Assembly (NCBI GenBank): GCA_027622655.1
Contig: JAQBYI010000007.1
Coordinates: forward strand, 1-64,000
Reading direction: 5' to 3'
DNA: 64,000 nucleotides
Source of the DNA: Gemmatimonadota bacterium
GTDB taxonomy: Bacteria > Gemmatimonadota > Gemmatimonadetes > Gemmatimonadales > Gemmatimonadaceae
Below are positions 26,414 to 35,142 of this stretch, one piece after another. Position 1 is the stretch's first letter, and each line of letters starts with the position of its first letter. Made by a program: the position numbers and the translations under genes. The notes under the pieces are model-generated. The model was not told the origin of the DNA and did not search any database. It was given only the letters and a program-made list of their open reading frames with translations.

Positions 26414-27166
26414 TTAGAACCGGACCGCAAAGCCGGCACTCAGGCCAAGCCCCGACAGGTCAATTGGGTCGAACCCCGCAAAGTCGTACTGAAGATCGGC
26501 CTTCCCGAAGAGATACTTCAGCTGGGTCGTGAGCGCAAACCGCTGGTTGAGATTCCAGTCGACGCCGCCACCCAGCTGCACCGTCGTTGCCCACTGGGAC
26601 GATTTGAACGAATCGGCGAACACGTTGTTGTTCTTGTCGAAATCGACGAAATCGCCGTCTTGACTGAAGTTGTACAGCGTCCGTCCCATTCCGGCACTCA
26701 CCCACGGAACGTAGCGGGCCGGGACCCACGCGTACCGCCCCAGGGAGCGTCCCCTCTCACTCAAGTAGAACTTCGCACTTGCAGCGTACGTATTGCGCGA
26801 GAACGCAGTATTCTGCTCGATCGGGTTGCCGCTGTTGTCTTCCCACTCGCGAAACTCCGATTTTCGCTTCATGCCACCGGCATCGAAGCTGGCAACGATG
26901 TCGACTCGCGGTGAGATGCGAACGGAAACGTCGCCGCCGATTGCAAACGAACCGAAATCGCCCTTATTCAGCGTGAGTTCGTTGGTCACGAACGAAAACA
27001 CGTCGCTCCCGGCACTCGCTCCGGAATAGCCTCCGCGAATGGAAAAACTTCCGGAAGGCGCGCCGAAGAGGAATCCCTTTCCAGACGCTTCCTGCGCCGA
27101 TGCGGGCAGCGCGGAAATCGATGCTACCGCTGCGATGGCCAGCAAGCGAACACTCAACTTCGTCAT
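26414..27166 (-). CDS. Outer-membrane beta-barrel protein
   Basis: A 250-residue exported protein with a signal peptide (VRLLAIAAVASISALPASA) and alternating hydrophobic strands (SFSIRGGYSGAS, VSVRISPRVDIVASFD, FALTTQLKYLFG). It ends in a terminal phenylalanine (GFAVRF), the usual recognition end for outer-membrane barrel insertion. Strand number would fit an 8-stranded barrel of the OmpW/OmpX size class, but no specific family is claimed. ATG 27166 follows GAGGAGG. It is first in a likely two-gene operon with the secreted protein downstream, and its 227-bp upstream gap holds a triple GAACAT repeat. Confidence 0.85.
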   Translation of the reverse strand: MTKLSVRLLAIAAVASISALPASAQEASGKGFLFGAPSGSFSIRGGYSGASAGSDVFSFVTNELTLNKGDFGSFAIGGDVSVRISPRVDIVASFDAGGMKRKSEFREWEDNSGNPIEQNTAFSRNTYAASAKFYLSERGRSLGRYAWVPARYVPWVSAGMGRTLYNFSQDGDFVDFDKNNNVFADSFKSSQWATTVQLGGGVDWNLNQRFALTTQLKYLFGKADLQYDFAGFDPIDLSGLGLSAGFAVRF

Positions 27167-27294
27167 CGGAATCCTCCTCGTCTCCGTTCGCGCGAACGTC
27201 GCCCGGCGCTCAGCCGGCTGCGTCTGTTACACCACCCAGTCTGGCCGCGCGTCATCGCCCCGACATATAGATGATCTACACGGCCTCAACGCAA

Positions 27295-27317
27295 ATGTTC
27301 ATGTTCTGTTAATGTTC
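27295..27317. promoter_or_regulatory. Triple GAACAT motif upstream of the beta-barrel operon
   Basis: On the minus strand GAACAT occurs three times in 23 bases (atgttc at 27295, 27301 and 27312 on the plus strand), about 130-150 bp before the beta-barrel start codon. Clustered short direct repeats in a promoter gap can be an activator or repressor site, but this is unproven. Confidence 0.25.
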
Positions 27318-27393
27318 CGCAACCGACCATATAGCGAAGACCGTCAGTTTGTCTGTTGGGTTGTCCACGCTGCCGCAGCAATCTCTCTACGAA

Positions 27394-29067
27394 CTATCGA
27401 ACCAGTTTCTTGTACTTGATTCGGTGCGGTTGGTCGGCGTCTGGGCCCTTTCGCTTCTTCAGGTCTTCGATGTAAGCGCCAAAATTCCCCTCGAACCAGA
27501 CAACCTCAGAGTCGCCCTCGAACGCCAGGATGTGTGTCGCGACACGGTCGAGGAACCACCGGTCATGCGAGATGATCGCTGCGCAGCCACTGAAATCGAG
27601 CACGGCGTCTTCCAACGCGCGCAACGTATCCACATCCAGGTCATTTGTCGGTTCGTCGAGCATCAGCAGGTTGCCGCCCTGCATCAGCGTCTTGGCGAGG
27701 TGCAGACGATTGCGCTCCCCGCCCGACAGATTCGCGACGAGCTTTTGTTGATCGGCGCCCTTGAACCCGAACGACGAGCAGTATCCGCGCGAGTTGACTT
27801 CTTTCTTGCCCACAGGAAGCATCTCCAGCCCGCCTGACATTTCTTCCCACACGGTGCGCTTTCCCTCGAGCGTCCGGTCCTGATCCTGATACGAAATCGA
27901 CACCGTTTCGCCGAGTTTGAGCGTGCCCGAATCCGGCTTGTCGACGCCGTTGATCATCCGGAACAGGGTCGTCTTGCCGGCACCGTTGGGGCCAATGATG
28001 CCGACGATGCCCGCGCGCGGAAGCGAGAACGAGACGTTCTCGAACAGCAGTTTGTCGCCATAGGCCTTCTTGAGCTTGCTCGCGATGACCACATCGTTGC
28101 CAAGCCGCGGTGCCGGCGGGATGACGATTTCGTTCTGCAAGACCTTGTCTTGCTGAGCCTCGCTCGCGAGTTCCTCATACTGCTGCAGACGGGCCTTGTT
28201 CTTGGCCTGTCGTGCACGAGGCGCGAGCCGTACCCATTCGAGTTCACGCTCGAGCGTTTTCTGCCGCGCACTCGATGCCTTCTCTTCCTTCGCCAGCCGA
28301 TCGCGTTTCTGGCCCAGCCAACCGGAATAATTTCCCTCGTACGGCACGCCCCGGCCGCGGTCGAGTTCGAGAATCCATTTCGCCACGTTGTCGAGGAAGT
28401 ACCGGTCATGGGTGATAGCCACGACGGTTCCGGGAAATCGTTCGAGGTGATGCTCCAGCCACGCCACCGACTCGGCGTCGAGGTGGTTCGTCGGCTCGTC
28501 CAGGAGCAGAAGGTCGGGCTCTTCGAGCAACACGCGGCAGAGCGCCACGCGGCGCTTCTCGCCACCGGACAGGATCTTCACGTCGGCGTCAGGCGGCGGA
28601 AGACGCAGCGCATCCATCGCCACCTCGATCTTGTTGTCGAGGTTCCAGAGGTCGTGATGGTCGATGTACTCCTGAAGTTTTCCCTGCTCCTCCAAAAGCG
28701 CGTTCATCTTGTCGTCGTCCATCGGTTCCGCGAACTCCATCGCAACCGCGTTGTACCGATCGAGCTTGGCACGCTGTTCCTTGAGGGCCAGTTCGACGTT
28801 TCCGCGCACGTCGAGTGACTCGTCGAGCTGCGGCTCCTGGGGGAGGAACCCGATCCTGGTTCCTTTGTGCGCCCAGGCCTCGCCCTGAAACTCCTGGTCC
28901 ACGCCCGCCATGATGCGGAGCAGCGAACTCTTGCCGGACCCGTTCGGTCCGAGCACGCCGATCTTGGCGCCCGGGTAATACGAAAGCCAGATATCGTCGA
29001 GAATGATGCGGGAAGGCGGAATCACCTTCCGCAGTCCCTTCATCACATAAATGAATTGCGGTGCCAT
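27394..29067 (-). CDS. ettA: Energy-dependent translational throttle protein EttA (ABC-F)
   Basis: A 557-residue ABC-F ATPase, matching EttA length. It carries two nucleotide-binding domains in one chain: Walker A motifs GPNGSGKSS and GPNGAGKTT, signature motifs LSGGEKRR and LSGGERNR, and Walker B plus switch segments LLLLDEPTNHLDAES and MLDEPTNDLDVD. There is no membrane domain. The two halves are joined by a charged linker (residues about 240-320) that reaches the tRNA in the ribosome E site. EttA binds the E site and gates entry into elongation according to the ATP/ADP state. ATG 29067 has AGGA upstream. Confidence 0.96.
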   Translation of the reverse strand: MAPQFIYVMKGLRKVIPPSRIILDDIWLSYYPGAKIGVLGPNGSGKSSLLRIMAGVDQEFQGEAWAHKGTRIGFLPQEPQLDESLDVRGNVELALKEQRAKLDRYNAVAMEFAEPMDDDKMNALLEEQGKLQEYIDHHDLWNLDNKIEVAMDALRLPPPDADVKILSGGEKRRVALCRVLLEEPDLLLLDEPTNHLDAESVAWLEHHLERFPGTVVAITHDRYFLDNVAKWILELDRGRGVPYEGNYSGWLGQKRDRLAKEEKASSARQKTLERELEWVRLAPRARQAKNKARLQQYEELASEAQQDKVLQNEIVIPPAPRLGNDVVIASKLKKAYGDKLLFENVSFSLPRAGIVGIIGPNGAGKTTLFRMINGVDKPDSGTLKLGETVSISYQDQDRTLEGKRTVWEEMSGGLEMLPVGKKEVNSRGYCSSFGFKGADQQKLVANLSGGERNRLHLAKTLMQGGNLLMLDEPTNDLDVDTLRALEDAVLDFSGCAAIISHDRWFLDRVATHILAFEGDSEVVWFEGNFGAYIEDLKKRKGPDADQPHRIKYKKLVR

Positions 29068-29269
29068 TGCTCTGAAGTTCCTGTCACGCTGCAGGTTGAG
29101 GGGTACGCCAAATCCGCGGGGAAGTTACGTGGGCGGTCGCGTAATCTGACACACAGTGTCTACGGAAAAGGACGATTCAGCCGCTCCGACGCCGATTCTC
29201 GTGTGGCACGGCGATTGCTCCGTCTTAGAGCCAGAAGTTCGGGAATCCATCCTTTCCCACGAGGCTCTT

Positions 29270-29758
29270 ATGCCAGTTCCCTTGTCCATCCAGACTCGGC
29301 TGCGCCGTCTATTCCACGCCACGATTCTTGGAGTGCTCGCCCTCGCCAGCGTAGCGTGCGGCGACAATCCGTTTTCGCCGTATTGGGACGGCGGCACGTA
29401 CGAACTGCGGTACGCGAACAACTATCCTGTGCCGGCCGTCGTCAGCGGCGGTTACGGCCCCAATGCGATTCGCACGGAGGTCACCAGCGGGACGCTGACC
29501 CTGCGGCGCGACCATTCATATCAACTGCTGGTGGACGTGATCGACTGGGATCACGGCGTTGCATACGAGAGTACCGTTGCGTTTGTCGGTCGGTACGAAA
29601 ACGAGGGGCGGATCCTGTACCTCAACTATTTTTCAGTCGGCGAAGCGTATTCCAGCGTCATGGTGGCCACCTGGCGCCACGGACGGATTGAGATAGTCGT
29701 GCCGGAGGTGGACGTGGATCTGCGAGCGGGGGTGCTCTGCGTGTTCGACGACCGATAG
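29270..29758 (+). CDS. Hypothetical lipoprotein
   Basis: A 162-residue lipoprotein: the signal is HATILGVLALASVAC with lipid Cys30, followed by GDNPFSPYWDGGTYELRYANNYPVP and alternating beta strands to the end. It is probably a small beta-sandwich exposed in the periplasm or on the outer membrane. ATG 29270 follows gagg; the longer in-frame ATG at 29156 would bury the signal peptide, so it is rejected. It precedes the CcdA gene by 48 bp on the same strand, but no direct link to cytochrome biogenesis is visible. No family recognised. Confidence 0.78.
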   Translation: MPVPLSIQTRLRRLFHATILGVLALASVACGDNPFSPYWDGGTYELRYANNYPVPAVVSGGYGPNAIRTEVTSGTLTLRRDHSYQLLVDVIDWDHGVAYESTVAFVGRYENEGRILYLNYFSVGEAYSSVMVATWRHGRIEIVVPEVDVDLRAGVLCVFDDR

Positions 29759-29806
29759 CGCCGTGACTGCGCGAACCATACGGGCGTGCTGGGTCTATCT
29801 TGGGGA

Positions 29807-30520
29807 ATGGACTTCTCCAACCTGGCCGAGCGCCTGAGTGCGAGCCCCGGCACTGCTCTTCCTGTGCTCTTCCTAGCCGGCGTCCTCACGAGTCTCAACC
29901 CGTGCATGTATCCGATGATCCCGATTACGTCGGCGATCGTTGGCGGCTCGGCGCTGGGTGGCAAAGTGTCCCGGCTGCGGACAGTCCTGTTGACGCTCAC
30001 GTACGTCGTGGGACTCGCGCTCGTGTATTCGATTCTTGGACTCGTCGCTGGCATGAGCGGCACGATCTTCGGTGCTGTTAGCAGCAACCCTTGGCTCTAC
30101 TTCGCCATGGCGCAGGTTCTGACACTCGCCGCGCTCGCGATGCTCGACGTGATTCCCATTCGCGTACCGGCGTTCATCATGCAACGCGCCGCGACGGCGG
30201 GCGATAGCGGGCGATTTGGGGGGGCGCTGGTGATGGGCGCGATGTCGGGACTGGTTGCGGCACCGTGCGGGGCGCCCGTAATGGCCGCTGTGCTGACATG
30301 GGTGACAACCACGCAATCTGCCGGGCTCGGGTTCGCCTATCTTTTCACGTTCTCGCTCGGGATGTGCACGCTCCTTGTCGTCGTCGGCATGTCGAGTGGA
30401 CTCGCGGCACGGCTACCGAAAGCTGGTGCGTGGATGGTGTGGGTGAAGCGCGTGTTCGCCATCATGATGATTGGCGTGGCACAGTATTATCTGATTCAAG
30501 CAGGGAGACTCTGGCTATGA
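29807..30520 (+). CDS. ccdA: CcdA-type thiol:disulfide membrane transporter
   Basis: A polytopic inner-membrane protein with six likely helices. It carries the two membrane cysteines of the CcdA/DsbD family: Cys in LTSLNPCMYPMIP and Cys in LVAAPCGAPVMAA. CcdA moves reducing equivalents from cytoplasmic thioredoxin to periplasmic thioredoxin-like proteins, for cytochrome c maturation or protein repair. The next gene is just such a TlpA-type protein, overlapping by four bases, which supports the assignment. The start could also be GTG 29786, adding seven residues; neither start has a clear ribosome site. Confidence 0.9.
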   Translation: MDFSNLAERLSASPGTALPVLFLAGVLTSLNPCMYPMIPITSAIVGGSALGGKVSRLRTVLLTLTYVVGLALVYSILGLVAGMSGTIFGAVSSNPWLYFAMAQVLTLAALAMLDVIPIRVPAFIMQRAATAGDSGRFGGALVMGAMSGLVAAPCGAPVMAAVLTWVTTTQSAGLGFAYLFTFSLGMCTLLVVVGMSSGLAARLPKAGAWMVWVKRVFAIMMIGVAQYYLIQAGRLWL

Positions 30521-31080
30521 TGAACAATCGATCATTGAACGACACACTCGCGTACAATCGCCGCGCTGTCCGTCATGGTGGCGCCGTCGCATGCCTGGCG
30601 CTCAGCGCACTGTTGCTCATCTCGCTGCTGTCGCACCGCGCGAGCGCTCAGGAATCCGGAATACCAATTGGATCCACTCCGCTTGCTACGGCCGCCGCCG
30701 AAACCCTCGACGGCATGCCGGCAGACCTGAGTGCGTGGATTGGCAAGGAGCCGATCTTCATCGAATTCTGGGCGACCTGGTGCCCCAACTGTCGGGAGCT
30801 TGAGCCGCAGCTTTTGGCGGTCCAGAAACAGTTCGCCGGCAGGGTCCGCTTCGTCGGCGTGGCCGTGAGCGTGAACCAATCGGCCGCTCTCGTAAAGCGC
30901 TATGTAGAACAGCATGGTTTGCAAGGTGAACAACTTTACGATCGAAAGGGCTTTCTGACTGATGCCTACGACGTGCCGGCAACGAGCTACGTCGTTGTAC
31001 TCAACGCCAAGGGCGTCGTCGTGTACACCGGAACTGGCGGCAAGCAGAACCTCGCAGCCGCGATCGCAAAGGCTTTCTAG
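30517..31080 (+). CDS. TlpA/ResA-type periplasmic thioredoxin
   Basis: A 187-residue exported thiol reductase. A signal segment (ACLALSALLLISLLSHRASA) precedes a thioredoxin domain with active site WCPNC (Cys89 and Cys92) in FIEFWATWCPNCREL and a cis-Pro segment in VPATSYVVV. It should accept electrons from CcdA and reduce apocytochrome or other disulfides. It starts at the ATGATG overlapping the CcdA stop, with AGGGAG upstream, so both proteins are made from one message. The middle insert of classical TlpA proteins is reduced. Confidence 0.92.
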   Translation: MMNNRSLNDTLAYNRRAVRHGGAVACLALSALLLISLLSHRASAQESGIPIGSTPLATAAAETLDGMPADLSAWIGKEPIFIEFWATWCPNCRELEPQLLAVQKQFAGRVRFVGVAVSVNQSAALVKRYVEQHGLQGEQLYDRKGFLTDAYDVPATSYVVVLNAKGVVVYTGTGGKQNLAAAIAKAF

Positions 31081-31083
31081 CGC

Positions 31084-31605
31084 TCAGCCCTTGAGCGGTG
31101 CGTCGAACAGCAGTTTGGGAGGGACGCCGTCGCGGCTGTGATAGACCCGGAGCGTGTGCAGCAGCCACGGATCCGGTTCCCGTACCGCCAGCAGCGCGCG
31201 AAGCGATTCCGGTGTGAGCGTCATGTAGTAGTTGAGCGTGCAGTGCGGCGTGAACGGCCATCGCGCCGTTTCGTACCGGACGCCGGACGATTTCAACGAC
31301 TCGTGCAGTGCGCGCAACGTCCCGTGCGGGTCGAGCGGCAACACCACGATTTCGCGCCCGATGAATCGCATTGGTGTCAGGAATGACAACGTCAATGGCG
31401 GAGCCGCATCCGTAATCGACAATATCGCCGAGCGAAGCGCGTCGACCTGCGAGTCTGGAGCAATCGGACCGGCTCCCGACGAACCAATGAGCGTGACGTG
31501 CGGCGGGAGTTCCTTCGCGAGCTTGGGGTCGAACCGCTCTTGCACGGCTCGGATACGCGTCGCGAGCGCCCCCTCGAGCTCGGTTGTGATGAATACCCCG
31601 TTCAC
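31084..31605 (-). CDS. 2'-5' RNA ligase / LigT-type 2H phosphoesterase
   Basis: A 173-residue protein with the two HxT motifs of the 2H superfamily, HVTL (about residue 36) and HCTL (about residue 121), each at the end of a beta strand. Such proteins join or hydrolyse 2',5' or 2',3' cyclic phosphodiester bonds in RNA or nucleotides. The fit to LigT length is good. The GTG start at 31605 is 18 bp behind the stop of the upstream PAP2 gene on the same strand, so it is the last gene of that unit. Why an RNA-type phosphoesterase follows two phosphatases is not clear. Confidence 0.85.
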   Translation of the reverse strand: MNGVFITTELEGALATRIRAVQERFDPKLAKELPPHVTLIGSSGAGPIAPDSQVDALRSAILSITDAAPPLTLSFLTPMRFIGREIVVLPLDPHGTLRALHESLKSSGVRYETARWPFTPHCTLNYYMTLTPESLRALLAVREPDPWLLHTLRVYHSRDGVPPKLLFDAPLKG

Positions 31606-31623
31606 GGCGGCCGCTCTGGTCAG

Positions 31624-32364
31624 CTAAGGTCGGTCTGCGTGCCAGCGCACGACAGCGTGCCCGCCAACCGTACCAATAACCGAGCCCACAAGCACGTCGC
31701 TCACCCAGTGTCGATTGTCGAATACGCGAGATGCAGCCGTGAGCGCCGCCACCGCGTACAGTGCCGGCCGAAGCCAGCGCGGTCGCTCCGGTGAGAGCCG
31801 CTTCCACTCGGCATCGAGCACCGAAGCCAGCGCAAACGCCGTTGTCGCGTGACCGGACGGAAAAGAGCGGAATCCCTTCTGCTCCCGTATTCCCCGGGCG
31901 AACGCAAAATCACGTGGATCGCCCGGAGACTGATCCGGCCGCGCCCGACCGGTGAGGCCTTTCAGCGCTGATGTCACCGCACCACTCACGAGGATCGCCT
32001 CGGTGGCACGCAGGCCAACGAGCTCTGGCGTTCGCGAGTGGACGATACGCCCCACTCCCCAGAGCCCAGCGCTGAATACCAGCGCCCCTGGTCCGCCCAT
32101 ATCACTCGCCGCGTCCAGAGAGCTGCGCACAAACCCACCATTTTGAATCGACGATCGTAGAGCCCGCGACGTGATGCTCGCGTCAGAACCAACGAGCATG
32201 GCGGCCGCGCCAACCGAGCCGGCCAGCCACCACCCGTCGCGCGAAGTCAGAATGGCTCCGTGCTTCGCCGAATCGGGCTGAGCCGCAAGCGGCGGCGTGA
32301 GCGACGCCGTGAACGGAATCGCCAGAAACGCGACTATCACAATCCTCTTGGCAGCGATCGTCAT
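31624..32364 (-). CDS. PAP2 superfamily phosphatase, second of a tandem pair
   Basis: A 246-residue exported or membrane-anchored PAP2 phosphatase. The three motifs are complete: KGLTGRARP, FRSFPSGHATTAF and SRVFDNRHWVSDVLVG with the catalytic His and Asp. An N-terminal hydrophobic segment (RIVIVAFLAIPFTASL) acts as signal or anchor. PAP2 enzymes in this setting act on undecaprenyl diphosphate, lipid A or phosphatidylglycerol phosphate; which is not determinable. ATG 32364 overlaps the stop of the first PAP2 gene (ATGA). The frame extends upstream only across that other PAP2 gene. Confidence 0.9.
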   Translation of the reverse strand: MTIAAKRIVIVAFLAIPFTASLTPPLAAQPDSAKHGAILTSRDGWWLAGSVGAAAMLVGSDASITSRALRSSIQNGGFVRSSLDAASDMGGPGALVFSAGLWGVGRIVHSRTPELVGLRATEAILVSGAVTSALKGLTGRARPDQSPGDPRDFAFARGIREQKGFRSFPSGHATTAFALASVLDAEWKRLSPERPRWLRPALYAVAALTAASRVFDNRHWVSDVLVGSVIGTVGGHAVVRWHADRP

Positions 32365-33146
32365 GCGGGCGGCGCTACGATGTCTGCACTCGTACCCAGC
32401 ATCACTCGATGGTACGCGGCGCCTGGCGTGCGGGCGTGAACGCGGGCAAGCGCAATGCTTGTGATGGTCCCCAGTAGCGCAGCGACAACGACATCTGACA
32501 GCCAGTGCTGGTCGGCGTACATGCGCGCGAAGCCAACGCCCAGTGCGCTTGCCACACACCCGACCCCAAACACCCTGCCCCCGATTCGGCGATAGTTCCA
32601 GGCAGCGATCATCGCCGCTACCGCGAACGCAAACGTGGCCGTCGTATGCCCCGATGGCATCGAGAAATACCGCGCGTCGCTCCAGCCGTGATTGAAATCC
32701 CACTGCCACGGCTCGCCCGTAGCGATGAATGGGCGCGCACGGCCTGCAAGGCCCTTGGTGATACCGCTGAGAGCGCTGGCCACCGCGATTCCCTCGGCGC
32801 CGCGTAATCCAATTCGCGCCACCTGCGTCTTTCCCAGCGCACGCCCCCCAAGCCACAGGATCGCGGCGAACACGATCACGCCCGTTCCACCCCACCAGTT
32901 GGCCGCCCGGGATACCGTTGTCGCAACCGCACCGCTCCTTCGCCGCGACTCTTGCAGGGATCGTTGCACTGCGGCGTCGACCCGCCAAACGACGTTCGCT
33001 TCGGTCCGATCATCCACGACAGCGGCCGGGGACTGCGCGCCAGACTGCGCGCCAGACTGCGCGCCGGACTGCATGGCAGAAGCACCGTTCGAGAGCAGCG
33101 TCGCCCAGCCAATGAGCCCGATCATCGCTGTCGCCAGCTTGCGCAT
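32361..33146 (-). CDS. PAP2 superfamily phosphatase, first of a tandem pair
   Basis: A 261-residue exported PAP2 phosphatase with motifs KGLAGRARP, MPSGHTTATF and ARMYADQHWLSDVVV, so it should be active. After the signal peptide (AMIGLIGWATLLSNGASA) comes an odd QSGA repeat, three full copies, encoded by 12-bp DNA units, which sits between signal and mature domain. ATG 33146 follows GAAGGG; a longer frame to 33200 would add a non-signal extension over the divergent gene start. It is coupled to the second PAP2 gene. Confidence 0.88.
   Translation of the reverse strand: MRKLATAMIGLIGWATLLSNGASAMQSGAQSGAQSGAQSPAAVVDDRTEANVVWRVDAAVQRSLQESRRRSGAVATTVSRAANWWGGTGVIVFAAILWLGGRALGKTQVARIGLRGAEGIAVASALSGITKGLAGRARPFIATGEPWQWDFNHGWSDARYFSMPSGHTTATFAFAVAAMIAAWNYRRIGGRVFGVGCVASALGVGFARMYADQHWLSDVVVAALLGTITSIALARVHARTPGAAYHRVMLGTSADIVAPPA
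33031..33072. repeat. 12-bp tandem repeat after a PAP2 signal peptide
   Basis: Unit gactgcgcgcca occurs about 3.5 times in frame and encodes the QSGA repeats just after the predicted signal cleavage site of the first PAP2 phosphatase. Confidence 0.9.
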
Positions 33147-33199
33147 CAGCACACCCTTCAGCGGAATTTCCGGAAACCAGTCACGTATCTCCCCACGCA

Positions 33200-34012
33200 A
33201 TGCAGAACGTAACGATAGCTGACGGCATCGTCATTCGCCCGCTCGGGTCACACGCCGAGCGGGAAGAGGCCGTGCGTTTGGAAGAGGAGACGTGGGGTGC
33301 GGGGTTCAGCGAAAAAGTCCCCGCGGCAATCCTGCTCGTGGCCGAACGAATCGGCGGCGTTGCCGCCGCAGCCTTCGCCCGCGACGGCCGGATGCTGGGG
33401 TTCGTCTTCGGACTCACTGGAACTCGCGGCGGCACACTCATCCACTGGTCTGATATTCTTGCCGTACGCCTTGACGCTCAGGGCCGCGGAATCGGACGTG
33501 CACTGAAGCAGTATCAGCGCGAGAGGTGCCGGAACACCGGCGTCGAACGGATGCTTTGGACCTTTGACCCGTTTGTCGCACGAAATGCCCACCTGAATCT
33601 CAACATCCTCGGCGCGCGCATCGCGACGTTCGAACGGGACATGTACGGCACGTCGACCAACAGCCCGGTACACGGTTCGCTCGGTACGGATCGATTCATC
33701 GCCGAGTGGGACCTGCGCGGCGAAGCGCGGCCCATGCCGTCAGATCCTTTGTTGCTGACCGGAGTACCCGTTGCCGGCGGCTCGCCCGGAGACGGCCCGG
33801 ATGCTTCAACACCGCTTCCATCCGGCCCGTCAGTGGTCGTTAGGATTCCTCACGACTATTCGACCGTTCTGGCTGGTGACATCTCCCACGCACGCGCGTG
33901 GCGCGCGTCTGCACGCCGTGCGTTCGAGCACTACCTCGCCCAAGGATATTGCGTGAGTGCCTTCGTTCCGGGTAACGGCGCCGACGCCGCGTATCTCCTC
34001 TCTTCCACCTGA
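33200..34012 (+). CDS. GNAT-type acyltransferase, first gene of an N-acylamino-acid racemase operon
   Basis: A 270-residue cytoplasmic protein with a GNAT fold (ILAVRLDAQGRGIGRALKQYQRERC is the acyl-CoA binding motif, R/Q-x-x-G-x-G/A) and a long C-terminal extension. The extension is unlike ordinary GNATs and resembles the acyltransferase class found beside N-succinylamino-acid racemase genes. The next two genes encode that racemase and an M20 deacylase, so it probably acylates D-amino acids from succinyl- or acetyl-CoA. ATG 33200 opens the operon and is divergent from the PAP2 pair. Confidence 0.83.
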   Translation: MQNVTIADGIVIRPLGSHAEREEAVRLEEETWGAGFSEKVPAAILLVAERIGGVAAAAFARDGRMLGFVFGLTGTRGGTLIHWSDILAVRLDAQGRGIGRALKQYQRERCRNTGVERMLWTFDPFVARNAHLNLNILGARIATFERDMYGTSTNSPVHGSLGTDRFIAEWDLRGEARPMPSDPLLLTGVPVAGGSPGDGPDASTPLPSGPSVVVRIPHDYSTVLAGDISHARAWRASARRAFEHYLAQGYCVSAFVPGNGADAAYLLSST

Positions 34013-34023
34013 CCACTCTTTCG

Positions 34024-35142
34024 ATGCGCGTCGATCAGATCACCATGCGCGAGATTCGCCTCGCTCTCAAGGAACCCTTCCGCATTTCGTCGGGTGAGTT
34101 TCGCGAACGGCGCATCCTGCTCCTCGAACTGGTCTCCAGTGATGGAGCGCGCGCATGGAGTGAATGCGTTGCCGGCGAGACCCCGAATTATTCACCGGAA
34201 ACGATCGATACCGCGTGGACCATGATCGAACAGCACGTGGCGCCGCGTGCCCTGAGTCGGGCATTCGACCATCCGGGTGAAGCCCACGCGTTCTTCGAGC
34301 GCGATTTTCGCGGACACCAGATGGCCAAGGCCGCCGTAGAAATGGGACTGTGGGGCCTCGCTGCCACCGAAGCGGACGAACCACTGGGCCGCTTCATCGG
34401 TGGAACCCGGGCTGGAATCGAAGTTGGTATTTCCCTGGGAATCCAGCCGTCGCCGGAAGCGTTGGTCGCCAAGGCGCTCGCCGCGCTCGCCGAAGGTTAC
34501 CGGAAGATCAAGATCAAGATTGAACCGGGGCGGGACGTGGAATGGGTGCGTGCGGTTCGCGAGGCGGCTGGTCCGTCCGCACACCTCATGGCCGACGCGA
34601 ACAACGCCTACACGCTCGATGACGCCGAACATCTCGCGAAATTCGACGCACTGGACCTGCTGATGATCGAACAGCCGCTCGCTTGGGACGATCTCGTGCG
34701 CCACGCCAAACTGCAGAAGCGCCTGAAGACCGCGATCTGCCTCGACGAATCCATCACCTCACTTGAGCGCGCACAGGACATGGTCGCTCTTCACAGCGGA
34801 CGCATTGTGAACATCAAGCCGGGTCGCGTCGGCGGATTCAGCAGTGCCATCGCGATCCATGACTATTGTCAGGAGATGGCAATACCTGTCTGGTGCGGTG
34901 GCATGTTCGAAAGTGGCGTCGGTCGCGCGTACAATGTCGCCCTCGCCTCACTTCCGAATTTCACGCTGCCGGGCGACGTGAGCCCGAGCGCCCGTTACTG
35001 GACGGCCGACGTCGTGTCACCGGAATGGGTGATGGACGACGGCATCGTCCGCGTACCGCTTGATCAACCGGGAATCGGCGTGGCCGTAGACGAGGCGCAG
35101 ATCGATTCCCTCACCGTTCGCACCGCCACCCTTCGCCGATGA
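34024..35142 (+). CDS. N-succinylamino-acid racemase / o-succinylbenzoate synthase family enolase
   Basis: A 372-residue enolase-superfamily enzyme. The acid-base lysine pair lies in YRKIKIKIEPG and INIKPGRVGG, and the metal ligands in LMADANNAY, MIEQPLAW and ICLDESIT. These features are shared by MenC (OSBS) and N-acylamino-acid racemase. There are no other menaquinone genes in the window, while the flanking GNAT and M20 genes match an N-acylation, racemisation and deacylation set known in Gram-positive thermophiles, so racemase is preferred. The stop overlaps the M20 start by four bases. Confidence 0.9.
   Translation: MRVDQITMREIRLALKEPFRISSGEFRERRILLLELVSSDGARAWSECVAGETPNYSPETIDTAWTMIEQHVAPRALSRAFDHPGEAHAFFERDFRGHQMAKAAVEMGLWGLAATEADEPLGRFIGGTRAGIEVGISLGIQPSPEALVAKALAALAEGYRKIKIKIEPGRDVEWVRAVREAAGPSAHLMADANNAYTLDDAEHLAKFDALDLLMIEQPLAWDDLVRHAKLQKRLKTAICLDESITSLERAQDMVALHSGRIVNIKPGRVGGFSSAIAIHDYCQEMAIPVWCGGMFESGVGRAYNVALASLPNFTLPGDVSPSARYWTADVVSPEWVMDDGIVRVPLDQPGIGVAVDEAQIDSLTVRTATLRR

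Noticed and set aside
32365-32988. Extension of the second PAP2 gene to 454 codons
   Set aside because: The extra part is an out-of-frame reading of the first PAP2 gene; ATG 32364 with an ATGA overlap is the real start.
34024-35142. MenC as the main call
   Set aside because: No other menaquinone gene is present and the flanking GNAT and M20 genes fit an N-acylamino-acid racemase better; MenC activity is still possible.
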